From assembly GCA_948567375.1 (NCBI GenBank), contig OX419762.1, positions 60,121,034-60,185,033 of the forward strand: a stretch of 64,000 nucleotides of DNA, written 5' to 3'. The position numbers and the translations under genes were made by a program. Positions 36,804-48,837 of this stretch are shown one piece after another. The number at the start of each line of letters is the position of its first letter. Position 1 is the first letter of the stretch. Under the pieces are notes generated by a model. That model ran no database searches and had not been told where the DNA came from. It saw nothing but the letters and a program-made list of their open reading frames with translations. Source of the DNA: Lunularia cruciata (lineage: Eukaryota; Streptophyta; Marchantiopsida; Lunulariales; Lunulariaceae).

Positions 36804-39800
36804 TTTTTCTTTCCAAATTGAAAATCAGAAAACGCGTTCAAGTAAGCACCTCAGCTTAAGGTAGAGACGAGAAAAGTAAGGAGCACAGGACCTGGCCCAG
36901 CCATTACGTGGTCATTGCTTGTCATCCGTTAAAGTTCCTCATAATCAGATGCGCTAATTCGGTGGGAAGATGCTAATCCTACAACATACCACGGGATATA
37001 ATTTTGGCCAATTTGCGAATCAAATCTTATGTTAAAAGGGTTGACCAATTCTTCGTGACACCTGCAGGCTTTATGTGGTCATTAGCTCTGTGAATTCTTG
37101 TTCACTCGGACATCAAGATCCAAAGTCAAACGAGAAAGTCTTCCGCCCCCTTCAAAAAATCTATCGCCCGTGCAGCAGTCATGCACTGGACCTACAATCC
37201 AGACTCTAGTTGCTTTAGGCACCCCACCCCACTTGAGCTCCGGTGTTCTCCCAGCTCACCCTCAAGGATTATAAAATCTACTGCATCTAGATCTTGAAGG
37301 TCAAGTTCACTCAAGGCCGCTCGGTCACCAACATTTACGTGTAATGAATCTTATGATTGATATTCTTTCAAAGTTTTGAACAGACGTTTTGAAAAGGTGT
37401 TCTAGTAGACTTGCAACATATAAGTACTGTGGAGACCGCATATCCACAACATCACGGACCAACTTTTCGTGGCCTAACATACTTTTCTGAAGTCATTAGC
37501 TTCAATTGCAAAGTAAGATATCAAACAAGGTCTGTTGTGATAGCCTAATTTGTCATCTAAAATGCTGATTTTTCCCCTTTTTCTGGGCTTTTCTCTCCTA
37601 ATCTAAAGTCCTCAAAATTTTCAATCTGAAGATATGCTAGATCTATTAATTCCTCCCTTCGTCTCTATCCTAATGTTCCTTGGTTCAACATGATGTTTAA
37701 ATCGTAGTTCATGTAGGCAGGAGATCAGGGTTAGGCAAAAAGAACCCAATCCCACTCAGGCATTATTGCCTGTGTGGACAAGGGAGAATCGGACTTGAGC
37801 AGTGAATGTTATAAAATTTAGTCTCTTCTAAAAAGACAAAATTTTGTATTTTAGTCTATTCTCTCAAGAATAACTACTTTGGTCGTATAAATCCATTTTC
37901 TACAGACAATTTCAGATGTACGACACTAGCTAGACACCTATCCTATTAAAGGACCTATCAGAAGACATTAAGTAAAACAACTCACTTCTTTGATCTTTAT
38001 TTTTCTGAGTAGTTTCACCCACTTACAAACTCGTTAATTTTTCAGAGTGGTAGAAAGGTTGCACTTTTAATTGAAGCAACGTGCTCTAAGCCAGCAAGGG
38101 ATATTATCAAGTGAGTGTAAAAATAATTCCAATTGGGGAACTTTTTCTAGTCTTCCGTTACTAGAATCGGAGATACCGGAATTCTTTCTTTGTTACAAAA
38201 CAATTCAATATTTCCGAAACTAATACTGGAAGACTAGAAACGTATATTCCGTGTATTATCTGTTATTGTTTCTGACTGCCCGCTTTACAAGTAGAGCGAA
38301 TCCGCCAACTTGTGCAAAGAGTCAATCCTCGTATCTGTCTTTCCTCGTATCTCTTTTATGGGTCACTTTCTTCTTTCTTTTCTACACCGCAACGGAAAGA
38401 TAGGTGCCCTCAACGCAGAGAACATGAAACCCTGTCAAAATATATCTGTATACAGAACATGGTCTAAGCTTGGAATCAAATAATCCTTTTATAAAACATT
38501 GTGATAAAGTAGAAAAGAAAGTTCAAACGATGTGAGACTGCCTTCAATGATCATGTGACGGAATGAAAATTGATGTCAAGTTCTTGAGGTCAAGTTCAAA
38601 GTATCAAACAGTCTGCATAAAAGCTAACCAGCTTAGCTTTAAGGTCGTGGTGGGAGAGGGGAGGAACAACCCTCCAGAAAAGCTTCTCGGTTACTGGAAA
38701 ATTGTTGCTTGCACGCGAACATGGCACATAGATCAAAAGTAAATTTGTCTCTTGAAAATAGTTTATTCCACAAGAGTTATTCTCTCATTTTGGACGTTTG
38801 CTTTAAAAGTCAGTTTGCGTCATATCATGAATGTCAGATTTGAACCGGACGCAGGAAGACTTACATACCGGAGTAAGCTGCAACAGCTAACACTTCTGTT
38901 ACACCTTTAGGTTACCACCATTTTATTCACGGGGTCTTTCATTACTGTGAATTTGCTCCAAGGTGGTGTTCTTCTCTGTAATAGTGTCAAAGAGATTTGC
39001 CTTCCTAGGCCATTCCACTACGTGGTCCATTGCCATTCCTTGGTGGAAATTGATATCCTGAAAGAAGAAGAGGTAAATAATAACTCAAAATTGGAGCTAC
39101 TTCTCTCCATGGCCTTTGTGAATCATTGGTGAAGGAGGAGGAGTAGTGAACGGTGTTTTGGGCTCTGTGGGCTTCGGCATACATAGTGAGGCATTGGTCT
39201 CCCAAATAGACTGGTATTTGCTACCAAGGACCCTAGAATGCCAAAAATCTCCACCTTCTTGGATCTGAAGTCCTATGCCTCTCCTAGTCTTGAGTAGTAG
39301 TATATTCTTGTGCATCAAGGCATCATTTCTTTGCTATTCCATACTTCCTAATTTTTCCACAACGAAAATTGTGTATTTGGGTTACATGTTTTTGCTTTCC
39401 AAATCCTAGAGGTGAGAAATAGCTAAAAACTCAAATGTGCAAATGGTGGGTGGGATGTAGTATTTGTATCCAAATTTGATAGGTGTATTTTCCTCCTTGT
39501 TCTTTGAATGGGAAAATCCACTTTTTTGGTCTGACTTTGGAGGTCATACTTCCTACCAAGCAAGGGCAAAGAGTGAGTTCTTCTCCTCCTATTCTCTACT
39601 TCTTCCTTGGAGGTGATTTCACCTTTGGGGAAGAACTAAGAGGCACATCCTTGCCTGTTTTGGCGTTGGTTCAAGACTTGGCCCTTGGGTCAAACTTCCT
39701 ACTAACCTTCCTAGTAACCTTCTTCTAACTGGGAGCTTTTGTATTCTTGGACTTCAATGACTCCACTACCTCATCTAACAAGAAACCCCTATAGACTTGT

Positions 39801-40120
39801 ATAAGGTAGCTTGGTAGGTAATTGGGAACGTTTTTCTTGAACCTCCTCTGATTTTATTACAAAATTTGGACATGTAAGCACCTTCATTTACCTCTATGGA
39901 TAGTTATTTCTTCCCACACTTCATCCAAATGAAAGGAAGTGAGCAAGGATAAGGTATGTGGATTGAGAAGGCAAGGTAAGTTTCAAAAAGTACCTTGCAA
40001 AGAAAGCTCTCTTTGGTTCCAATTGGTCCTCACAATAACACACATTGCTATCATATGTTAAGGTGATTTTTAAGGCTTAATCAAATTTAAGACTCTAGTA
40101 TTCTCCCAATTAGTTGATTA

Positions 40121-40122
<2 letters not shown>

Positions 40123-40180
<58 letters not shown>
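40123..40180. repeat. (AT)n microsatellite
   Basis: Uninterrupted AT dinucleotide run of about 58 bp (29 units). Confidence 0.95.
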
Positions 40181-40183
<3 letters not shown>

Positions 40184-41653
40184 CTTGTATTTTTGCTCAA
40201 ATTTAAAGTGCTCTAGGCCACACTTTGCTACCCAAGCATGAGGTTTCCTCTCAACATATACTAGGAGTTGTCAAAAACAAGCTCCATTAGTCTTGCTAAC
40301 AACTTGAACATCTAGCACCTCCAATTGAAACTAAAAAAAGTCAATCTCAACTTGTTTAATTCTCCCTAGATGCATCTTGAAGAGAAGAAAGGACATAACA
40401 TTAGTTTGAACTTACTTTGGCCAACCATCCTTCTCTCCCTCTCTCAAGAGAAGATGGTATAAGAGTGTTCTAGATCTCTTGCACAACCCATTCACTACTT
40501 CAATTTCCAAAAATTTAGCTATGGCTTTGCCTTTGAGTTTTGATCAAAAAAATGAATTCTTCATAACTCAAAGCTGAATGATCACCTGCAAATAACCCCC
40601 AACTTAACCCAAGCTCACAATCTATTAAAGAACTATAAACAAAAAGTCTACAAATGAGATCAAAATTTTTAGGATTTTGGGTTTTGATGTCTCTCTTCTC
40701 TTTCAATCACTTGGTAATAGAAAGAGCTTCTTGATGCTCCTTGTTGAGTCCCTAAAAATCTGATTTAAATTCTATTCAGTTTTGAAGTTGGCCTTGGATT
40801 TTAGTTAACCATCACATATTTGACAAACACTTTTTGATTCTAAACACATTAAATGTCAAATTTACTTTATCATTCAATTTCATCAATTCTTTTTCCACAT
40901 GTTTACTTTGGAAGAACTTTGGATTTTAATCCCCTTAATCTACCAAATACCCAAATTCATAGATTCTTCAATTGGCTTGTCTTTCCTCTAATGCTTTACT
41001 AAACATTAATTTTCAATACATTTGTTGTTCTTGTATTGTGTTATTTTCAATGTTAACATGACTCAAGATCTAAGAGTATCCTTTGTTTCCAATAACATTT
41101 TTGTAAACATCTTACTTACCTTTAAAACAATATTTTTTCCTATTGTAATAGAGTAGGTACCTATGAGGCTATATCCCTTGGCATTAGAGCACTCTTATGT
41201 ACCCACCTAAATTGGGTTGTCTTATAGATGTATGGTTGAGAATACTTTTGATAGCATCTCATATGCATCCAGCTATAGAGAGCTTAAGGGGGTCTAAAGA
41301 GCTTAAGGGAGGGAGCCGTTGGATCTTTAACAAGTCTTATTCCTTTTGTGCAATCCCTCTATAGTTCTCCTTCTCCTCTTTACTACCAATATTGCTTCTT
41401 ACAAGAAGGAATCATTATTCTTCAATTACTTGCAAGTACATAATAAGGAGATCTCTTAACAAGACCTCTATTTTTCATGGCTCATTTTTTGAGCTCTTTT
41501 ATCTACTACTTTGGACAAGCAAAGTTGTGAATTTGCCTCCTTGGAAAACAATATACATATTTTGGGCCTATAAAGTGGGTTAAGTAGGCATTTAACAACT
41601 TCACTACCAAGCTTAATCTTCTAGGGTTGAGCATCAAAGTGTCAAAGTGTAAG

Positions 41654-42150
41654 TGTAAAATACCAAGGAGAGAAATAAGAGAATGGAAGATCTAGAGTGA
41701 AGGATCACATTGGAACTCTTGAATGAGGGAAACTCCAAATGTCTAGCATAAGCTTGAGTTTTGGTTTTTAAAGGGAAGTATATAAGGCTCTTGAGAATCT
41801 TCTCAAGAAGCTTCCTAGAAGTTACTTTTGTAGATTGCAAGCCATGCTAATTGGGAAGCTTATTTTTAGAAGTTGTCTACTTGGCATGCTAGCTAAGCTA
41901 GTTGGGAATCTTATCAAGAAACGTCCTTCTAGAAACCATCTACTTGGTGTGCAAGCTAAGTTAGACAAGAAGCTTGCCAAGAAGCTTCCTCTTAGAAGTC
42001 ACCACTTGGCATGCACATTATCCAATATTGGGAAGGTACCAAGTAGTTTCTTAGAATACTTCTAGATTATTATATAATTCTTGGCTAATTTAGTCTATTT
42101 GCTACTTTATTAGTCTTGACTAACTCATCAATAAACTCCATATTGTTACA
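41654..42150 (-). repeat. 3' LTR of B0 (497 bp)
   Basis: On the plus strand it starts TGTAAAATACCAAGGAGAG and ends CCATATTGTTACA, that is TGTAACAATATGG...TTTTACA on the element strand. It is longer than the 350-430 bp of the inner copies because it has extra AAGCTT-rich segments. It is followed by the polypurine tract. Confidence 0.88.
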
Positions 42151-42409
42151 TATTCCCCCACCACTAGTTGGTGACGTCCTCATCACAATAGAAGCTTCAA
42201 ACTCCTAGATGGCTGTTTGTGCATTTTAGAGATGAGAAAGAGGCTCCCAAGTGGCATCATGAAGGGGATACACTTTCCAAGGACTTTGTATACACTTTGT
42301 ATGTTGTTGGTGGCCATATTGAATGTGGCAACATGCAAGGATACAATCAACTTCATACTCCTCATGATCATTGAGGAGGAAGAGGAGGAGGTTGGAAAGA
42401 GAGGAAAAG
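42151..42409 (-). pseudogene. B0 polypurine tract and chromodomain fragment
   Basis: The minus strand starts just after the B1 insertion and reads DHEEYEVDCILACCHIQYGH and then KVYPLHDATWEPLSHL, the C-terminal chromodomain of integrase. It ends at the polypurine tract (minus CTAGTGGTGGGGGAATA, 42151-42167). Chromodomains bind modified histones and steer integration into heterochromatin in this clade. Confidence 0.85.
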
Positions 42410-42823
42410 TGTAACAATATGGAGTTTAGCAACATAGTTAGTAAAGTTAACAAAGTAGAGAATAAGCAAAATTAGCCTAGAATATTCCAATAGCATCTAG
42501 GAAGCTTCTAGACTAGCTTAACTTGTACCTTAAGCAGGTAGCTTTTAGAAAAAAAGTTCTAGAAGCTTCCAACTAGTTTAGCTTGCAAGCTAAGTAGGCA
42601 ATTTCTAGAAGGAAATTTCTTGAGAAGCTTCCTAGTTAACATGGCTTACACTCTAAGAAATCGGCTCAAGGAAGCTTCTTGAGAAGCTTTTCATGGGCCT
42701 TGTATGCTACCTATAAATACCAAAGCCAAAGCTCATGCTAGGCATTTGGAATTTTCCCTCATTCAAGTGTCCCAATGTGAGCTTCCATTCTCATATTTCT
42801 CTCCTTGGTCTCGGTCTTTTACA
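42410..42823 (+). repeat. 5' LTR of B1 (414 bp)
   Basis: It runs TGTAACAATATGGAG...CGGTCTTTTACA. U3 carries several GAAGCTTC-type palindromes. A TATA box, CTATAAATACC, is at 42711-42721, and R/U5 follow. Confidence 0.93.
42712..42718 (+). promoter_or_regulatory. TATA box in B1 5' LTR
   Basis: TATAAAT within CTACCTATAAATACC, conserved at the same place in all B-family LTRs. It lies about 110 bp before the LTR end and just downstream of the palindrome-rich U3. It predicts transcription start about 30 bp downstream. Confidence 0.75.
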
Positions 42824-42824
42824 T

Positions 42825-42836
42825 TGGTATGAGAGC
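42825..42836 (+). other. Primer-binding site of B1 (initiator Met tRNA)
   Basis: TGGTATGAGAGC, one change from TGGTATCAGAGC, the complement of the initiator tRNA-Met 3' end used by most plant chromoviruses. It starts 2 bp after the LTR. Confidence 0.88.
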
Positions 42837-42845
42837 AAGAATGGG

Positions 42846-44037
42846 ATGGATGGAATTTATGGACCACCAAATCCACTTCCACCAAACCATTGGGATTTTT
42901 GTGTCCAAGTACTACCTAAGCATCATTTCACACAATTCATCACCTCACACTTTGGACAAGATTTTCTGCATATGATCACCATATCTGAGGAACCCTTGGT
43001 GCTTCCAATTGTAACTTATAGAGAATGGTGGACATGTTGCTTTTATGTGTTAATAAATAAGATAGATTAGGGCTGGCGCGATAGAGTAGCAACCATGGCA
43101 GCAATGCTTGATGTTATCCTTGCTATGCAGCAACAAATAGAGCACCTTACTTGATTGTTGGATGAACGAGATCTTTGACAACAAGAGCATATAGAGAGAG
43201 TACAAGTTCAAGAAGGAGAATATCAAATCAGATTTCCTAAACCCAAGCTATTTGAAGGCAAGAATCTCTCGGGTGTTGTGGAAAATTTTGTGTTTGACTG
43301 TGAATGTTATTTTGAAGCTACCAATCTGCAAGACGAGTGAAAATAGATTCTCTTGGCTTCTAGCCAATTGGATGGAGTAGTAAAGCTATGGTGGAGGTTC
43401 CAAGTGGAGCAAGCTGAATGACAAGTTTTTGCACCAATCTTGATATGGGTAGAATTCAAGAGTGCAATAATTAGTCAATTCCAAGCTATAAAGGCCACAC
43501 AAGCTGCACAGGATAGGTTAGCAGAGTTGAAATAAATTGCCTTTGTACAAAGTTACATCATGAAATTCTAAACACCATCATGCAAATTCCATATATACTG
43601 GAAGGTGAAGCTCTAGATCTATTTGTGAGAAGCTTGTAGTCAAGAACCAAATCAGGGGTAACCATGCAAGAGCCACAACACTTGGAGGAAACCATGCGGT
43701 TGGCCAAATGTTTTGATTCCTTAGTTGCAACAACTTGGTCTCAACCTCCACCTCCACCTCCACAAAACCTACCGATACACTACACACGGATGGAGGAGTT
43801 AGCACCAATGAAGATTGATGGCATTCAACTGAGACCACTTGGCATTGAAGATAGAGAGAAACTGCGACAAAATGGTGGTTGTTTTTATTGTTGCCAATTG
43901 GGATATGGCATCGTTGAATGTCCACTCAAGAATGGGCAACCTCAACAAGTTGCACATATGGAGTTTGTGGAGCAAAATGATTAGGGAAATGAGGAATCCT
44001 AGTAGGAAATTTCCAACCACCTATTGGGAGCTTGATT
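42846..44037 (+). pseudogene. gag of B1, broken
   Basis: An open N-terminal block from ATG 42846 (MDGIYGPPNPLPPNHW) runs 74 codons to a TAG at 43068. The conventional gag start MAAMLDVILAMQQQ (codon 84, 43095) lies in the same frame. Capsid-like sequence follows (LLASSQLDGVVKLWWRF) with several stops. The CCHC knuckle at 43880-43921 reads CFYCCQLGYGIVEC, with the zinc-binding His changed to Tyr by a C-to-T type change. Confidence 0.82.
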
Positions 44038-44073
44038 AGTTCTAATGGGATTGAAGGCTAGACTTATGCAAGT

Positions 44074-44409
44074 TTGCTTCACTTGCAAGGTATGATATCT
44101 AATCGGAGTCGTAAGATTTTGGTTGATTCTGGAAGTTCAGAGAATTGCATGTCTATGCAAGTAGAAAAGGAATTGGGTATTCTTATCAAGCCAGTAATTG
44201 GAAGTAGATTGATGATGGCAAATGGTAGAAAGGGTTATGCATTCTGTACCTCGCATCTTGTTACTTTCAAGATTGGGAAGGAGTATTTGGAGTGTATGAG
44301 GTTTGTAGTGGCACCTCTACATTACAATGTCATTCTAGGACTACCTTGGCTTGAATGTCATAAGGTTCAATTTGATTGGACAAAAAATTCAAATACAACA
44401 CCAAGGTAA
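44074..44409 (+). pseudogene. Protease of B1
   Basis: Retropepsin-like domain with an intact active site, ILVDSGSSENCMS, and C-terminal VILGLPWLECHKVQFDW. The block is open but disconnected from gag and reverse transcriptase by stops. In this family the domain cleaves the Gag-Pol polyprotein. Confidence 0.85.
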
Positions 44410-44749
44410 GAATTTTTGATTAGGTTTTCTGGCTTCTCTAAGTAAGACACCTAAAAATAATCAATCCAAGGATAGGAAGTTTGTTGAGAAGGTAGCCATA
44501 GAGCAAGCCTTGAATGGGGATGAATCTTAAGATGGAAAATTGACCAAGAAAGCAGCCATGGAGCAAGCTTTGAAGAAAGATGAGTCCTTAGATGGGAAGT
44601 TTGTCAGTGAAGTAGCCATAGAGCAAGATTTGGAGGAAGATAAGTCTATTTTTGCAATGTGGACCAAGCCAATTGCACAAGGAAAATCTAAGGAAGTGCA
44701 AGAGCCTTAGCAAGCAATGGTTGATCAGATAATTTAGGAGTTTGCAGAT

Positions 44750-46130
44750 GTGTTTTTTGATAATTTAATAAAGGGATTACCCTTTGATCGTGGTATGCCT
44801 TTCAAGATTGAGTTATTGCCAAGGAGTACTCCAATGAGTAGACCAATCTATTGGCTCTCACCAAAGGAGTTGGAGGAGTTGCAAATAACACTTACGGAGT
44901 TGTTGGAGAAGGACTTCATACAACATAACACATCTCCTTGGGGAGCACTGGTACTATTCATTTTGAAGAAGGATAGAGGACTTCATTTCTATATTGATTA
45001 TTGTGTGCTCAATAAACAAATAGTGAAGAATGCCTATCCCTTGCCTCGGATTGATGACTTGCTTGATCAATTGAGTGGAGCACGATAATTTTCCAAGTTG
45101 GATCTTCACAATGGCTATTGGAAAATCTCCATTGATAGGGAAGATTGCAAAAGATTGTAGTTTGCACAAAGTATGGGCATTTTGAGTCAAGAGTTCTACC
45201 TTTCGGGCTCATTAATGCTCCAATAGTCTTCATAGATCACATGCATCGGGTGTTGGATGGACTATTGGATCTGTACGTGGTGGTATTCTTGGATGATATC
45301 TAAATATATAGCAAGATAGAGGTAGAACACATGAATCATGTGCAAGAAGTTCTAAGACAACTACAACAATAGAAATTTTACTAGAAGAAGTCAAAGTGTG
45401 CCTTTTGGCAAAAGAAAGTTACCTTCTTGGATCACAAGATCTCATCAGAGAGGATCAAGATGGAAGAGCAGAAAATCAAGGCCATTATTGATTGGCCTAC
45501 TCCAAAGGATGCTACAAAAGTACGTGCATTTAATGGATTGGCCAGTTTTTACCTACGGTTCATCCATTATTATGCTCATGTGGTTGCACCATTGACTGAC
45601 CTCTTGGGGAAGAACTTGAGCTTATAGTGGACCGCCAAGCATGAAGAAGCATTCTAGAAGTTGAGATAAATGGTGTCTTCAAGGCCCATTCTTCAACCAT
45701 ATGATCCTTAGCTACCCTAGGTAGTTGATTTTGATGCTTATAACTTTGCAATTGGAGCCATGCTGCAACAAGAATTCCCAGATGGACTACATCCCATTGC
45801 CTTTGTGTCTCACCAACTAAATACAGCTGAAAGAAATTACTCTACTTGAGATCAAGAACAACTTGCAATGGTATATGCCACCAAAATATGGAGGCATTAT
45901 CTCTTGGGGAAACAAGTGATCATGCAAACTGATCACAAACCATTATTATGGACCTTACACTTGGAAGACATGAAGAGTCAACATCATCAATGGGAGGAAC
46001 AACTCTAATTTTTTGACATCAAACTTGAGTACAAACCAGGTTGGTTCCATGACATCCTTGATGCTCTATCACAACAACCTGATTTAAAGTCTATGACCCT
46101 CATCACGGTAGCAATTACAATAGTGTCAAT
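44750..46130 (+). pseudogene. Reverse transcriptase and RNase H of B1, broken
   Basis: Starts [20 protein letters not shown]. It keeps [34 protein letters not shown] and VVVFLDD (catalytic box near 45283-45297), but has a stop at 45087 and frameshifts before 45400. RNase H follows: VDFDAYNFAIGAMLQQ, LNTAERNYST, MQTDHKPLLWTLH. It matches the better-preserved B3 block by block. Confidence 0.85.
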
Positions 46131-46698
46131 TGACTCCAAGTTCCAAACCAAGTTTTGATCAAGATCCCTTCTTCCAAATAATATACATGGTCATCTTACA
46201 GCATGTAACAAGGAGTACAACACCTTCTCCTTCAAGGAAGGCCTTCTGTTCCATGAGGACCAGATCTATGTTCCAACCAAAGGTGATCTCCGACTTGTGG
46301 GCCTTCAAGAAGCCCATGATTTACCAATAACTGGTCACATGGGTGTGGACAAGACCTTGGGTACACTCTAATGCCAATGTTGATGGCCCAACATGACACA
46401 AGATGTTCAAGAGTTTGTCCAACGTAACAAGGCCAGCAACCAAAAGCCAAGTGGACTTCTCCAACCACTCCTCATTCCATCCACTTGATAGGAACACATG
46501 AGCTTGGATCTCATCACATCCTTGCCCAAGACAAAGCAAGGACACACAACAATTGTGGTGTTTGTGCATAAGCTTAGTAAGCAAATCCACTTGGCACCAA
46601 CCTTTGATACCATGGATGCTCCAACCTTAGCGTAAATCTACTTAGACAATGTCTTCAAGCATCATGGGATGCCATGTGTACTCATCTCCAACCATGAC
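46131..46698 (+). pseudogene. Integrase of B1, 5' part
   Basis: Holds AHDLPITGHMGVDKTLG from the zinc domain and MSLDLITSLPKTKQGHT with the first catalytic Asp. It is cut at 46698 in LISNHD, where the second catalytic Asp has already become Asn, by insertion of B2. It continues at 57968. Confidence 0.85.
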
Positions 46699-47109
46699 TG
46701 TAAAAGACCAAATCCGAAGAGAGAAATAGGAGAATGGAAACTCACATTAGGACACTTGAATGAGGGAAAACTCCAAATGCCTAGCATGAGCTTTGGCTTT
46801 GGTATTTATAGGTAGCATACAAGGCCCTTAAGAAGCTTCTCAAGAAGCTTCCTTGAGCCGCTTTCTTAGAGTGCAAGCCAAGTTAACTAGGAAGCTTCTC
46901 AAGAAGCTTCCTTCTAGAAGCCGCCTACTTGGCGTGCAAGCTAAACTAGTTAGAAGCTTCTAGAAGCTACCTGCTTGGAGCACAAGTTAACTAGTTGGGA
47001 AGCTTCCCAAGAAGCTTCCTAGATGCTTTTGGAATATTCTAGGCTAATTTGGCTTATTCTCTACTACATTAGCCTTACTAACTATGTCGCTGAACTCTAT
47101 ACTGTTACA
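46699..47109 (-). repeat. 3' LTR of B2 (411 bp)
   Basis: On the plus strand TGTAAAAGACCAAATCCG...CTCTATACTGTTACA. It is followed by the polypurine tract (minus CTAATGGTGGAGGAATA, 47110-47126). It is about 60 bp longer than the 5' LTR because of one extra AAGCTT-bounded segment. Confidence 0.92.
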
Positions 47110-48384
47110 TATTCCTCCACCATTAGTTGGTGATGTCCTTGTCGCCATTGAAGCTTCAAACTTTAGGATAGCCATTTGTGCATTTTGGAGGTGAGATAGA
47201 GGTTCTTATGTGGCATCATGAAGGAGGTACCCTTTCCAAAGGACCTTGTACTCTGTATGGTGGTAGCGTCCTCATTGGATGTAGCGACGTGCAAGGATAC
47301 GATCAACTTCATACTCCTCATGATCATTGATAGGGATAGGAGGAAGAGGAGGTTGGACTCAAGAGAAGAAAGAAGAGGGGTAAGGAACAAAGGGTTTCAA
47401 CTTGGAAACATGAAAGATAAGATGGATGCGCATATGACAAGGCAAGGCAAGTCAATAAGCAACAAGAGAGACAATTTGGGTGAGATCAAAAGGTCCTATC
47501 CAGTTAAGAGCAAGTTTACAAACTTGGATATCAAGTGGGAGTGTTAGATTACTAGAGGATAACATAACTTTATCACCAACTTCAAAGGTGAGATCACGAC
47601 GATGATGGTCCGCATATTGTTTTTGACAATTTTGAGCAACAAGGGGGTGAGATTTTGCTTGTTGGAGAGATTCGAAGATAGAAGTCAAGAAGGTTGAAGT
47701 ATGGGGGACTTGAGACGGAGGAGGAGCAAGAAGAAAATCTGGGACAAGCGGATCTTGGCCAAAATTGAGAAAGAAAGGAGAGAATCTGGTGCTTGCCTTT
47801 TTAGAATTATTGTATGCAAACTCCACAACTACAAGACATTGATCCCAATTTGTATGGTGAATGTTGACAAAAGCACAAAACATATCTTCCAAGGTGCAAT
47901 TTTCACATTCAATTTGTCCATCAGTTTGAGGATGATAGACTATGGACAAAGCAAGCTTGGTGCAAAGAAGTTGGAAGAGTGCTTGCCAAAACTTTCCGGT
48001 GAAGCAAGGATCACAGTCAAAGATGAGTACACGTGGCATCCCATGATGTTTGAAGAAATTGTCAAAGTAGAGTTGCACTAAGGTTGGAGCATCCACAGTA
48101 TCAACTGTTGGTGCCAAATGGATTTGCTTACTAAGCTTATCCACAAACACCACAATTGTTGTGTGACCTTGTTGTGTCTTGGGTAAGGAGTTCATGAGAT
48201 CTAAGCTCAAATGTTCCCAACTAGTAGTTGGAATGGGAAGTGGCTGAAGGAGTCCACTTGGCTTTTGGTAACTGGCCTTGTTATGTTGACAACTCTCACA
48301 CAATCAGACAAAGTCCCAAACATCTCATGTCATTTTGGGCCACCACCATTGGCGTTGGAGTGTGCTCAAGGTCTTGTCCACTCC
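47110..48384 (-). pseudogene. Integrase and chromodomain of B2, 3' part
   Basis: A 283-codon frame (47452-48303, minus) spans LSLDLMNSLPKTQQGHT, VLIFDCDPCFTGKFWQAL and TDGQIECENCTLEDM. All three catalytic residues (Asp, Asp, Glu at 47908-47910) are present. It continues through LTFEVGDKVMLSSSNL and WIGPFDLTQIV. The chromodomain follows in another frame (47163-47390). B3 interrupts upstream of the catalytic core at 48384. Confidence 0.87.
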
Positions 48385-48811
48385 TGTAAAAGACCCACTC
48401 CGAGGAGAGAAATAGGAGAATGGAAACTCACATTAGGACACTTGAATGAGGGAAAACTCCAAATGCCTAGCATGAGCTTTGGCTTTGGTATTTATAGGTA
48501 GCATACAAGGTCCTTGAGAAGCTTCTCAAGAAGCTTCCTCAAGCCACTTTCTTAGAGTGCAAGCCAAGTTAGCTAGGAAGCTTCTCAAGAAGCTTCCTTC
48601 TAGAAGCCGCCTACTTGGCTTGCAAGCTAAGCTAGTTGGAAGCTTCTAGAAGCTTCCTTCTAAAAGCTACTTACTGAAGGTGCAAGCTAAGCTAACTGGG
48701 AAGCTTCCCAACAAGCTTCCTAGATACTTCCGGAATATTCTAGGCTACTTTGTCTTTATGTGCTACTTTGTAAGCCCGACTAACTTCATTGCTAAACTCC
48801 ATATTGTTATA
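48385..48811 (-). repeat. 3' LTR of B3
   Basis: On the plus strand TGTAAAAGACCCACTCCG...CCATATTGTTATA. The last bases are TATA instead of TACA. The polypurine tract (minus CTAGCGGCGGGAGAATA, 48812-48828) follows. Confidence 0.93.
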
Positions 48812-48837
48812 TATTCTCCCGCCGCTAGTTGGTGACG

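Larger units (their letters stand above)
36474..41653. other. Intergenic region, no supported gene
   Basis: The kinase promoter should lie at the left end, but no clear TATA box or motif can be assigned. A (AT)n run is at 40123-40180. On the minus strand, 39000-40330 has short open blocks (for example 39097-39318, ending IHKGHGEK, and a fragment RKPHAWVAKCGLEHFKF near 40205-40255). These read like decayed protein-coding sequence with many stops. I do not recognise the family. Confidence 0.55.
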
